DNA of 64,000 nucleotides. It comes from AC-69 sp963751665. GTDB lineage: Bacteria > Actinomycetota > UBA4738 > HRBIN12. Shown in pieces: positions 54,815 through 62,959 of this stretch (positions are counted from its first letter, which is position 1; each line of letters starts with the position of its first letter). A program made the translations under genes and the position numbers. Location of the stretch: contig CAVVVF010000001.1 of the NCBI GenBank assembly GCA_963751665.1, positions 1 through 64,000 on the forward strand. Reading direction: 5' to 3'. The notes under the pieces were generated by a model. The model ran no database searches. It had not been told where the DNA came from and saw only the letters and a program-made list of their open reading frames with translations.

Positions 54815-56091
54815 GGGTGGTCCCTTCCATCCGTCCCTACCGACCGGACGACCTCGGCCGGATCGTCGAACTGTGGTCCGGGGCGGGCGAGCCTCCGGGC
54901 TTGGTTCACCAGCTCCACGAGGTCCTGAGCCTCGTCAACCACGAGAGCGCCATCGTCCTCGTGGTTGAGAGGGAGGGCGAGATCGTCGGGGCGGGCTTCG
55001 GTACCGTGTCTGGTGCTCTCGGTTGGATCCATGATCTCGCCGTTACCGAGCGGCCCGAGGCCGATGTCGCCCTTGACCGCCTCATCGACCAGATGGAATC
55101 TGGGATGGCCGATCGGGGCGCGCACGTGATCGATGCCCTCGTCGGAATCGAAGGACGCCTGCACCGAGGCCTTCGGCAGCGGGGCTACGAGATGGTCCGC
55201 GACGCCGTCTGCGTTCGGCGGGATATCTCCAGCACCGTCTCTGCCCCCTCGGTCCTGGCGGAGCTCGGAGGCGTCACGATCGACCCCGGCCTGTGGGATC
55301 GCCTCAAAGGGATGGAAGGGCCCAAGGACATCATCGAACGGCGGGTCATCCTTCCCCTTTCCGAGCCGGAACTCGCCGAGCGTCACAGCGTCGAACGACC
55401 GAAGGCGATCGTCCTGTTCGGGCCACCTGGGACCGGCAAGACGACGTTCGCCAAGGGGATCGCGTCCCGGCTCGGGTGGCCCTTCGTAGAGATCGAGCCG
55501 AGCGGGCTCGTCGACGAGGGTATCGAGCACGAGGGGAGGCTCCTCGCCCGAGCCTTCGAGCGGCTCCTGGAGCTGCCCTCGGCGGTGGTGTTCGTCGACG
55601 AGGTGGAGGACCTCGCCTCGATCCGTCACAACGAGCGCAGGGTGAGCCCCAGCGTGACGAACGAGTTCCTGAAGCAGATCCCCAGATTCCGGACGGTCCC
55701 GCATCACCTATTGGTGTGCGCTACGAACTGGGTCGGAACGCTGGATCCAGCGTTCCTCCGCCCGGGCCGGTTCGACTACGTCTTGCCCGTCGGGCCGCCG
55801 GACGCGGTCGCCCGGGCCGCCATCTGGCGTCGTTACGTAGCGGAGATCAGCGATCAGGACATTGACGTCGACGTTCTGGTCGAGGCCACCAGGTACTTCA
55901 CGCCTGCAGACATCGAGTTCGCTGCCCGCAAGGCGGCCCAATCGGCGTTCGAGCGGGAGGTCTTCCGAGGGTCCGGGGCCAAGGCCGGCACCGATGACTT
56001 CCTGAATGCGATCGGGCAGATGAAGCCCACCCTCTCGCAGGAGATGATCGAGGTCTTCGAGGGGGACGTCGAGCGGTTCGCCCGGTACTGA
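54811..56091 (+). CDS. GNAT acetyltransferase-AAA+ ATPase fusion, candidate RuBisCO activase or modifier
   Basis: 426 residues, GTG in a GTGA overlap with tkt and GGGGAGG just before. Residues 1-140 are GNAT-like: IRPYRPDDLGRIVELW, IVGAGFGTVSGALGWIHDLAVTERP as the acetyl-CoA strand region (though the acetyl-CoA loop Q/RxxGxG is weak), and LRQRGYEM. Residues 165-390 are a classical AAA+ module: Walker A GPPGTGKTT (204-212), Walker B VVFVDEVED (259-267), sensor CATN (303-306), arginine fingers LRPGRFD (316-322) and a sensor-2 helix (FTPADIEFAARKA). The pore-loop position reads LVDEG, lacking the usual aromatic. It is neither CbbX nor CbbQ (MoxR) like. A remodelling role on RuBisCO is proposed from operon context only. 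Confidence 0.8.
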   Translation: MRVVPSIRPYRPDDLGRIVELWSGAGEPPGLVHQLHEVLSLVNHESAIVLVVEREGEIVGAGFGTVSGALGWIHDLAVTERPEADVALDRLIDQMESGMADRGAHVIDALVGIEGRLHRGLRQRGYEMVRDAVCVRRDISSTVSAPSVLAELGGVTIDPGLWDRLKGMEGPKDIIERRVILPLSEPELAERHSVERPKAIVLFGPPGTGKTTFAKGIASRLGWPFVEIEPSGLVDEGIEHEGRLLARAFERLLELPSAVVFVDEVEDLASIRHNERRVSPSVTNEFLKQIPRFRTVPHHLLVCATNWVGTLDPAFLRPGRFDYVLPVGPPDAVARAAIWRRYVAEISDQDIDVDVLVEATRYFTPADIEFAARKAAQSAFEREVFRGSGAKAGTDDFLNAIGQMKPTLSQEMIEVFEGDVERFARY

Positions 56092-56151
56092 ACGTCATCC
56101 GCGATCGGCGACGCCGACCGAAACCTGACGCCAGAAAGAGGGAGGAAGGCG

Positions 56152-57174
56152 ATGGGCGTGGAGGAACTGGAGCGAACGGCCCGGGCCCTGGTTGCCCCGG
56201 GCAAGGGCATCCTGGCAGCGGACGAGAGCAGCGGCACGATCAAGAAGCGGTTCGACTCGATCGGCGTGGAGTCCACCGAGGAGAACCGCCGCGCCTACCG
56301 AGAGATGTTGTTCACCACGCCGGGGATGGAGGAGTTCATCAGCGGGGTGATCATGTTCGACGAGACGCTCCGCCAATCGACGAGCGGCGGGATCGCCTTC
56401 GCCAATGTCCTTGAGGCCGTCGGTGTCATCCCGGGCATCAAGGTCGATACAGGAGCGAGGCCTCTGGCCGGGTTCCCGGGTGAGACGGTGACCGAGGGAC
56501 TCGATGGCTTGCGGGAACGCCTGGCCGAGTACCGCGAGATGGGCGCAGGGTTCACGAAGTGGCGAGCCGTCATGACCATCGGAGACGGCATCCCGACCCA
56601 GTCCTGCGTCGACGCGAACGCCGAAGCCCTCGCGCGGTTCGCCGCCCTGTCCCAGGAGGCGGGGCTGGTCCCGATCGTGGAGCCGGAAACCTTGATGGAC
56701 GGCGACCACACGATCGACCGTCACTACGACGCCACACGCCGGACACTCGAAGCACTGTTCGACCGGCTGTTCGCGCACCGGGTCGAACTGGCCGGGACCC
56801 TGCTCAAGACCAACATGGTCCTGTCGGGGAAATCCGCGCCTGAACAGGCGGGGGTCGAAGAGGTTGCGGGGTGGACGCTCCGCCTCCTCCGTGGATGCGT
56901 CCCACCGGCCATTCCCGGGATCGTCTTCCTCTCCGGAGGGCAGACCGACGAGGCCTCCACCGCGCACCTCTCCGAGATGAACAGGATCGGTGGAGTGCCG
57001 TGGGAGCTGTCGTTCTCGTATGGGCGTGCGCTGCAGGCGCCGGCCCTAAAGGCCTGGGGCGGAAAGGCGGAGAACCTGGAGACAGGACAGCGCGCCCTCT
57101 ACCAGCGGGCGCGGCTCAACGGCGTGGCGAGGAGCGGGAACTACAGGCCGGACATGGAACACGCTCCAGCCTGA
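56152..57174 (+). CDS. Class I fructose-bisphosphate aldolase
   Basis: 340 residues of the animal/plant-type Schiff-base aldolase. Lys219 in AGTLLKTNMVLSG is the Schiff-base residue, with Lys97 (PGIKVDTG) and Lys136 (FTKWRAV) as catalytic partners. GKGILAADESSGTIKKRF is the typical start region and FLSGGQTDEAS the phosphate site. It makes fructose-1,6-bisphosphate and possibly sedoheptulose-1,7-bisphosphate in the Calvin cycle. It starts 60 bases after the GNAT-AAA gene, with GGGAGGAAGG upstream. Most bacterial cbb operons use a class II aldolase, so this choice is unusual. Confidence 0.9.
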   Translation: MGVEELERTARALVAPGKGILAADESSGTIKKRFDSIGVESTEENRRAYREMLFTTPGMEEFISGVIMFDETLRQSTSGGIAFANVLEAVGVIPGIKVDTGARPLAGFPGETVTEGLDGLRERLAEYREMGAGFTKWRAVMTIGDGIPTQSCVDANAEALARFAALSQEAGLVPIVEPETLMDGDHTIDRHYDATRRTLEALFDRLFAHRVELAGTLLKTNMVLSGKSAPEQAGVEEVAGWTLRLLRGCVPPAIPGIVFLSGGQTDEASTAHLSEMNRIGGVPWELSFSYGRALQAPALKAWGGKAENLETGQRALYQRARLNGVARSGNYRPDMEHAPA

Positions 57175-57244
57175 CCCGTAAACCATGCGCCGTGTTGGCG
57201 CCGCTGGCGGCCAAGCGATGGGACCGTCGGGTACGAAAACTCGA

Positions 57245-58305
57245 TCATGCCGCCCTCATGTACTCGTGGACGAGCCCACCGAGGAGATCTCGCCGTTCGA
57301 TGTCGGGCACGCCGTCGGCCTCTTCGACGGGAGCGAGACTCTCGGGTACCTGCAGCTCCAGTCCTCGATGCGGGCGTCGCCGGTTGTAGTGCTGCGCATA
57401 GATCCGAATGATGCGATCGAGATGCCGGGGGCCGAGGATCAGCAGCCAGTCCAGGCACTCTGCGCGAAGCGTCTCTATCCAGCGCTCGGCGAAGGCATTG
57501 GCGTTCGGCGCCCTGATCGGCGTGCAGGTCACCCGGATCCCTTCTGATACGAAGACATCATCGAAGGAGCGGGAGAACTTGGCGTCTCGGTCGCGGATGA
57601 GAAAGCCGATCTGCGTGCCCTCCTCGGCGGGCCCATCGCAAGGTTCCTCGCCTGCTGGGTGACGAAGGAAGAGTCCGGGTTGGTCGTTGAGACCGTGACG
57701 TGCACGCGCCGTGTCCCGATCTCGATGAAGAACAGGACATAGAGCGTCTTGAGAAACGCCGTCTCGACCGTGAAGAAATCGCAAGCCTGGACGCCCGATG
57801 CCTGAGCCTTCAGGAACTGGCGCCACGTCGGGCCCCGGCGGGGGGCCGGACCGACGCCGGAGCGGCGAAGAAGCATCGCGACGCTCGTCGCGGACACGCG
57901 GATCCCCAGCTTTCGCAGCTCGCCTTTGATCCTCATGCATCCCCACCGGGGGTTCTCTCTTGCCATCTGAAGGATCAGCATGCAGACCTCTGGATCGATC
58001 GCGGGGCGCCCGGGCGGGCGATGCGGCCTCGTCCACTTTGCCGCGACGAGTGACCGGTGCCAGCGCAGAAGCGTCTCGGGACGAACGAGGAACGCACCCC
58101 AGCGCTCTTTGGGAAGGATCCGGCTTGCTGCAGCGAGCAGCGCACGGTCCCCGTGCCGGTAGACCGGGCGCTTGACCTGTCGGCGTAGGACCTGGAGTTG
58201 GTGGCGAAGGACAAAGATCTCAATTGCGGCATCGTCGGAGCGATGTTTCGGCGCGACAAGGGTGAGGAGCCGACGAAGCATCATATAGAGGAGTGAAGCA
58301 AGCAT
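57245..58305 (-). pseudogene. Integrase-core (DDE) transposase, frameshifted
   Basis: The N-terminal part starts MLASLLYMMLRRLLTLVAPK and continues LRHQLQVLRRQVKRPVYR and RPAIDPEVCMLILQMARENPRWGCMRIKGEL, an HTH/DNA-binding region of IS481/IS3-like integrases. The catalytic core follows: ACDFFTVETAFLKTLYVLFFIEIGTRRVH with the first Asp, and RDRDAKFSRSFDDVF with the second. FAERWIETLRAECLDW carries the Glu. One shift occurs near 57600 (about residue 235), so two reading frames share the core. It follows the Calvin operon immediately. Confidence 0.85.
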
Positions 58306-58603
58306 GGCGGCGATACTGTCATGCCGGGCGATGCTCAACCACCGACCACTCCGGCGGGGCTGCCTGATCGAGTTCTTGTACCCCACGGGTTCGTAACGGA
58401 ACCGACATCGGCCTCCAGGAGGCAGCTGCGCCACGACCTACCCGAGCAGCGGCAGCGAAGGAAGGCGGGATGTCGCCGCTTAGGGACCGTGCTCCCCATC
58501 TCAGCAGCTCTCGTGATTCTCGCGGCGGTAGTCGCCGTCATGCGCGGCTGGGTTCCTAAAGGTCGAGACGGCGCAGGCAGACAGATTATCGGGACACGAG
58601 GGC

Positions 58604-59590
58604 TCAGCGGCAGGGAGTCCAGGGGGTGTCGAACAGGTCGAAGGTCTTTCGAATGGCGTTGCGGTTCGCCGAGTTGGCCTGAGGGCAGAACTTGGATGTC
58701 GAGAGCTTGTATTCCACTTGGAACACGGCCTTGCCTGCGGTGGCGAAGTAGGTCGTGTAGTTCCCGCACTCGTTGTACTGCTCGCACTGCTCGTTGATCG
58801 CGTAGTCGAAATACGGCGCCAGGTCGGGGACCTGCTCCACGTCGTTCTTCAGGGCGACCGTCAGTCCATTGCTGTGGGCGAGGTTCGCGAGCGCTGTATT
58901 GAACAGCAGCTGCGTGTCTGCGCTGATCGTGAGCCCTGTTCGGTTCGACCACGCGTCGACCACGTCCATCTCGACGCCGTCAAAACGGTTCGCCGCGCAG
59001 CGGTCGAGGCGGTTCGCGATCTGGCCGAGAATGAAGTCCCGCTGCCCCTGGTCGTTGTTGATGTTCAGCCAGAACTCGTTTCGGAACCCGGAGACTGGCC
59101 TGCCAAACAGGCACCCGTCGCAGTTGGTGTTGAACGCCACGTACTGGGGATAGTCGGGCCGAAAGCTCTCGGCCGTGCCCGCGTCGATGTAGCAGATCGC
59201 CTTGGCTCCATTCGCATGGATCGCACTCACCGCGGCGCCGTTCTCCTGCGTGATCGTTCCGCCCGTGCACGCGCCGTCGATCTGGAAGTCGATGTCGAAG
59301 ACCGCGGGGCTCACCGCCGCCGCACCCGTGAACGGCGTACCAGTGATGTTCACATTGATCCCGCCGGTCGAGGTGTACAGACAGTTGCCGGACTTGTCCC
59401 GGGCAGCCTGCAGCTGGTACTGCCACCGGGAGTTCGTGGCCGGAGTCCAGCAGGCGGCGGTGGCCGTGTTGCAGGCCACCGGTGCCGCGCACCCAGCCGT
59501 CGGGCAGCTCGCCTGCGCGGGCGGCGCCAGGACCGCGAGCCCTCCGACGCCCATGAACGTGGTGAGAAACAAGAAGGTTGCGACCGGCAT
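58604..59590 (-). CDS. Secreted GH114-like endo-alpha-1,4-polygalactosaminidase family protein
   Basis: 328 residues with a Sec signal peptide (MPVATFLFLTTFMGVGGLAVLAPPAQA). The GH114/TM1410 core follows: WQYQLQ, VFDIDFQIDG, ICYIDAGTAESFRPDYPQY, and RFDGVEMDVVDAWSNRTGL, with the acidic residues of the family's active site, then GLTVALKNDVEQVPDLAPYFDYAINEQCEQY. Numerous Cys in the N-terminal and C-terminal parts suggest disulphides. It probably cleaves an extracellular aminosugar polymer. The substrate is inferred from family only. Confidence 0.85.
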   Translation of the reverse strand: MPVATFLFLTTFMGVGGLAVLAPPAQASCPTAGCAAPVACNTATAACWTPATNSRWQYQLQAARDKSGNCLYTSTGGINVNITGTPFTGAAAVSPAVFDIDFQIDGACTGGTITQENGAAVSAIHANGAKAICYIDAGTAESFRPDYPQYVAFNTNCDGCLFGRPVSGFRNEFWLNINNDQGQRDFILGQIANRLDRCAANRFDGVEMDVVDAWSNRTGLTISADTQLLFNTALANLAHSNGLTVALKNDVEQVPDLAPYFDYAINEQCEQYNECGNYTTYFATAGKAVFQVEYKLSTSKFCPQANSANRNAIRKTFDLFDTPWTPCR

Positions 59591-59987
59591 GGCCTATTCT
59601 CTGGTTTGCTTCGGTGCATCCACTCGACAGTAATCGAAGGATGGCCCGTGTTGGAGGGCCATGTCCTGCGCCCCATGTAACTCACGCCATTCCGGAGGGC
59701 TCCACGATTCTCAACGACTCGTTCCCTTCCAGTCCTCCGAACCCGTCGAGGAAGACGGCCGCCCGCCGCATCCGCGCACCCAGGCCTCCGGTCGACATCG
59801 AGGCTGCGTTCAAGGATCAAAGCCCCTTCTAAGGCATCGCCTGACCAGCTGCTCGGCCTGGCGTCGGGGTTGGAACGCTGGGGGTGCTTATTGATCAACG
59901 TCCGCGTCTCCTGCCCGCGATCCGTTGATACCCTCAGGGCCCGCCTGGGGGAGGGGCGGCTTCGGTCGCCCTGAGCGGGCGTCGGTC
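59591..59987. other. About 400 bases between two minus-strand genes, no gene seen
   Basis: Short ORFs here lack starts with ribosome-binding sites and recognisable content. It presumably holds the promoter of the GH114-like gene. No repeat or RNA gene was recognised. Confidence 0.4.
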
Positions 59988-60563
59988 TCATCTGGCTCCG
60001 ACATTGGCGGGAGCGTCCGGCTCCTCCGCGCGCTCGTGATCCGGCTCCGCCTTCGGTCCAAAGAGCCTCGACCTGTACCACTCGGTGGCCCGGCGCGCCG
60101 CATCCTCATAGGCCATCCGCAGTTCGTCTTCTGGATACGCAGACCCGTCTGTCTCGCCAGGGGCGTCCTCGAGGTCCATGTTCGACTGGCCAGAGAACAG
60201 GGCCCCCTCTCTCACCACCAAGACCTTGGATCGGATTTTGCCCTCCACCCGGCAACCCTGGGCCAGCTCGGCCTTCGTCCGTGCGGTGATGTTGCCCTTG
60301 AGCGTCCCCCCCATTACCACGTTTTGGGCCTGGATGTCGGCCTCCACGTGGCTGTGGGACGAGAGGATCACGTCGCCTCGGGCGGCGATCTTCCCCTTGG
60401 CCTGGCCGTCTATGCGAATTGATTCGGCCGATACCAGCGTCCCCTCCAGCTGAGCCCCACGACCCACCACGGTCATCTCGGGACCGAGGGCCTCTTTGAT
60501 TCCAAGTTCTCTCGGCTGGACCGCACCACGGCCGCCCTCCCGATGTCGTCGCCTCAACATCAT
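59988..60563 (-). CDS. Bactofilin (polymer-forming cytoskeletal protein)
   Basis: 191 residues. A disordered basic N-terminus precedes the bactofilin right-handed beta-helix: TVVGRGAQLEGTLVSAESIRIDGQAKGKI, ILSSHSHVEADIQAQNVVMGGTLKGNITARTKAELAQGCRVEGKI, and VVREGALFSG. An acidic C-terminal tail (about 130-191) follows. Bactofilins polymerise without nucleotides and localise cell-wall or envelope proteins. Confidence 0.9.
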   Translation of the reverse strand: MMLRRRHREGGRGAVQPRELGIKEALGPEMTVVGRGAQLEGTLVSAESIRIDGQAKGKIAARGDVILSSHSHVEADIQAQNVVMGGTLKGNITARTKAELAQGCRVEGKIRSKVLVVREGALFSGQSNMDLEDAPGETDGSAYPEDELRMAYEDAARRATEWYRSRLFGPKAEPDHERAEEPDAPANVGAR

Positions 60564-60862
60564 GCCTCCTCACCGGTCTGCGGTTCGCCCGGGCGGCGAC
60601 CCGACCGCGACCGCTCACGGGTAGGAGATAGAGCCGGATTAACCGTTCCGGGTCTCCTTAACTACCTTCTTGGGTCGCTTGCCGCATTGGCATTGCTCCC
60701 TCGTCGATTGGCGACCTCACTGGCATCGTCAACCGGGCCCGCAGGCTTTAGCGGGATGCGCTCCGCACAAAGCGCCTGAGGGGTGCATAGATCGCCACAC
60801 CGGGCTTGAGCAGGAGCATCACGTAGCGTCGCCGGCTCCGTCTCTTCCCAAGGAGGAGCCCG
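60564..60862. other. About 300 bases without a gene
   Basis: Nothing recognisable lies between the bactofilin start and the transposase fragment. An upstream promoter for the bactofilin gene is expected here but no convincing motif was seen. Confidence 0.35.
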
Positions 60863-61033
60863 ATGCTGCTCTCGCTCGTCTACTTTGCGGCGTGTCGTCT
60901 GCTCGGCGCGCTGCTGCTGCCGTCGGACCGTGACGATGCCGCTCGGGACGTCGAGCTCTGGTCCTCCGCCACCAGCGGTCAGATGTCGGTGGACGCACTT
61001 CCGATCTCCCCACAACCGCCGTGGGGATCGTGA
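60863..61033 (+). pseudogene. N-terminal fragment of an integrase-core transposase
   Basis: MLLSLVYFAACRLLGALLLPSDRDDAARDVELW, with AAGGAGG upstream, matches the start MLASLLYMMLRRLLTLVAPKHRSDDAAIEIF of the transposase at 57245-58305 in pattern and length. The frame then diverges and stops at 61033. A short unrelated GTG ORF (61030-61131, ending TLITFHLVG) overlaps the stop. This is a second, truncated IS trace within 3 kb. Confidence 0.55.
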
Positions 61034-61352
61034 AAAGTGCTAACGGTCAGTTCCGGCTTGCGCGCGGAGAGGCCCAGATCGAGTCCCGAGCCGACGGGAC
61101 GACGCTGATCACGTTCCACCTGGTCGGCTAGCGACCCTCGGGTGGGGCGGGCGGCGCCCTCCTGGTAGGAGGAGGTCGGCTCGACGTTTGTGACGGCGTC
61201 TGGCAAGAGGTCGAGGTACAGCCGTACCGAGCTGCGGTCGGTGCATGGCTCCCTACCGACTAGGTGCTTTCAGGGGCCGTGGGGGGTCGCGATGAGCGCT
61301 CGAGCCTTCGCGCGATCTCAGTGGACGGTGTCGCCGGTGGGTTTGTCGGCGG

Positions 61353-62147
61353 TCACGCCTCCCTCCCTCCGGGACCGCGACCTTTCAGCCCGCCCGCTCG
61401 CTTGTGTGCTCGTACCAGCAGCGTCAATCCGGTATCCGGCCGCCGCGCCACGCGCTCCGCCAGATCCGAGATCGGCTTTCCCATCACCCTCAGCAGGACG
61501 TAGCCGAGGATCTTCGCCGGCAGTAGCCGCGGAGGCAGATCGTCGAGGCGCCAAGAGAGACGTACGAGCCGGAGCGCGAGCGGGGTCGTGAGGATGTAGC
61601 GGGTCCGCTCCACCTCGAAGCCGGCGCGGCCGAGCTTGTCTCGGACCACCTCGGGCGTGTACAGCGTGTAGGCCGCGTACCGGGTTCGGTGGGCGGCTCG
61701 CTCGGAATCGGTGATCTCCGGGTTCGAGAGGCTGTCCGCAGAGATCGCGATGACTCCCCCCGGACGCAGCACTCGGTGCAGCTCGGCGAGGACCACTTCG
61801 TCGTTAGGGAAGTGTTCGATCGCACAGAAGGACACAACCTTGTCGAAGGACTGGTCGTCGAACCCGAGATCCGCTGCGTCCATCCGGTGGAACACCGGGA
61901 GCGATGAACCCTTCCTCGCGGTCGCGATCGCCAGGCGTTCGAGGTTCACATCAATTCCCACGACGCTCGCGCCGACCCTGGCGATCGCGGCGGCATTGGA
62001 CCCATCGCCGCAGCCCACGTCGAGGATCCGCTCCCCAGGCGCGGCCTCCAGCCACCGGATGAGGGTCGCGCACTCCTCGACCCGCCGAAGGTTGAGCCGA
62101 TTGAGGAGGGAATAGCTGGACGCCAAGAGCCCGCGATTTCGCCTCAC
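61353..62147 (-). CDS. Class I SAM-dependent methyltransferase
   Basis: 264 residues. Motif I is ERILDVGCGDGSNAAAIA, the acidic loop VVGIDVNLERLAIA binds the SAM ribose, and motif IV is VVSFCAIEHFPNDEVVLAELHRVLRPGGVIAIS. The C-terminal half (about 150-264) is basic with hydrophobic stretches around LRLVRLSWRL. The substrate cannot be told. The GTG start at 62147 is used. Confidence 0.85.
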   Translation of the reverse strand: MRRNRGLLASSYSLLNRLNLRRVEECATLIRWLEAAPGERILDVGCGDGSNAAAIARVGASVVGIDVNLERLAIATARKGSSLPVFHRMDAADLGFDDQSFDKVVSFCAIEHFPNDEVVLAELHRVLRPGGVIAISADSLSNPEITDSERAAHRTRYAAYTLYTPEVVRDKLGRAGFEVERTRYILTTPLALRLVRLSWRLDDLPPRLLPAKILGYVLLRVMGKPISDLAERVARRPDTGLTLLVRAHKRAGGLKGRGPGGREA

Positions 62148-62526
62148 CCCTGATTCCTAGTCCGCCGGCGAAAGCCGGGCAAATCCGACCTGCGCGGGAC
62201 TCACCCGCCGACGCGGGCGAGACATTCTCAGGTCGCGAGGGCATGATCCCAATAGTTTGCCCAGTCTCTGAGGGGCTTGCGATAATGCTTGAGCATTGAC
62301 GGGCCTGCGTCTCCGGGTGCACGTGCTGTCTCCCGTCGGAGACTGTTGCCTCCGCGCCGAAGGAGCACGCATGAGGCGGTGCCTTCTGCTCGAACACTTC
62401 GAGCCCAGGACGGGGAGATTCGAGGGTCGGGGCACGCGAGACTGTGGCCGGAGGAGCGAGCGCGGATAGGAGCGGGGCCGCTCAATCCCGCGAGCGAAGC
62501 CTCGCCTGGCCTTCCAGGACCACAAC
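62148..62526. other. About 380 bases without a recognisable gene
   Basis: Overlapping ORFs on the minus strand have no motifs. No RNA gene or repeat was recognised. The region may contain the promoter of the methyltransferase gene. Confidence 0.35.
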
Positions 62527-62721
62527 TCAGCGTTGGGAGGTCGTCGGCTCGGCGCGTTCGCCCGGCCCTCTCCATGCGCCGCAGTTGCACTCGCTGTAGA
62601 GGCAACGACGGAAGCCGTCGTCGCTGTGAATGAATTCGGAGTGCGCGCAGCCGGCGCAGAAGACGCGACGCGAATCAACGGCGTGCCGGAAGATCGAATC
62701 CGCATCGGCCGGAAATCTCAT
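62527..62721 (-). CDS. Small Cys-rich putative zinc-binding protein
   Basis: 64 residues from MRFPADADSIF. FCAGCAHSEFIHSDDGFRRCLYSECNCGAW has CxxC, two His and three further Cys in zinc-ribbon spacing. Similar CxxC-H-CxxxxCxC peptides occur as hypothetical proteins in actinobacteria. Its function is unknown. A longer start (62799) is possible, but the Cys-rich part alone is convincing. Confidence 0.45.
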   Translation of the reverse strand: MRFPADADSIFRHAVDSRRVFCAGCAHSEFIHSDDGFRRCLYSECNCGAWRGPGERAEPTTSQR

Positions 62722-62959
62722 GCCTCGCCCTCGAAACCGGGTTCCTGCCTTCACTGTAGGGATATCGGGCGAATCTCGACATCGGCCAAAAGTCCGCATT
62801 TCGGTTTCCTATTCGCCACCGTTTGCAGGCCCGCCGCGACGTCATGCCGTCAGCCCAGGAGGTCCCTGTGTTGTACCAGTCTCCGTTCGCGGTTCTAGAG
62901 TTCTTCGAAGAGGTCACGGACCTCCTCGGACGAGCAGACGCAGGGAAGGAGCAGGGGAC

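Noticed and set aside
52327..56091. A single 1254-residue fused protein of transketolase and GNAT-AAA
   Set aside because: The conserved transketolase C-terminus continues in another frame to a normal stop overlapping a GTG start with a ribosome-binding site, so two genes are more likely.
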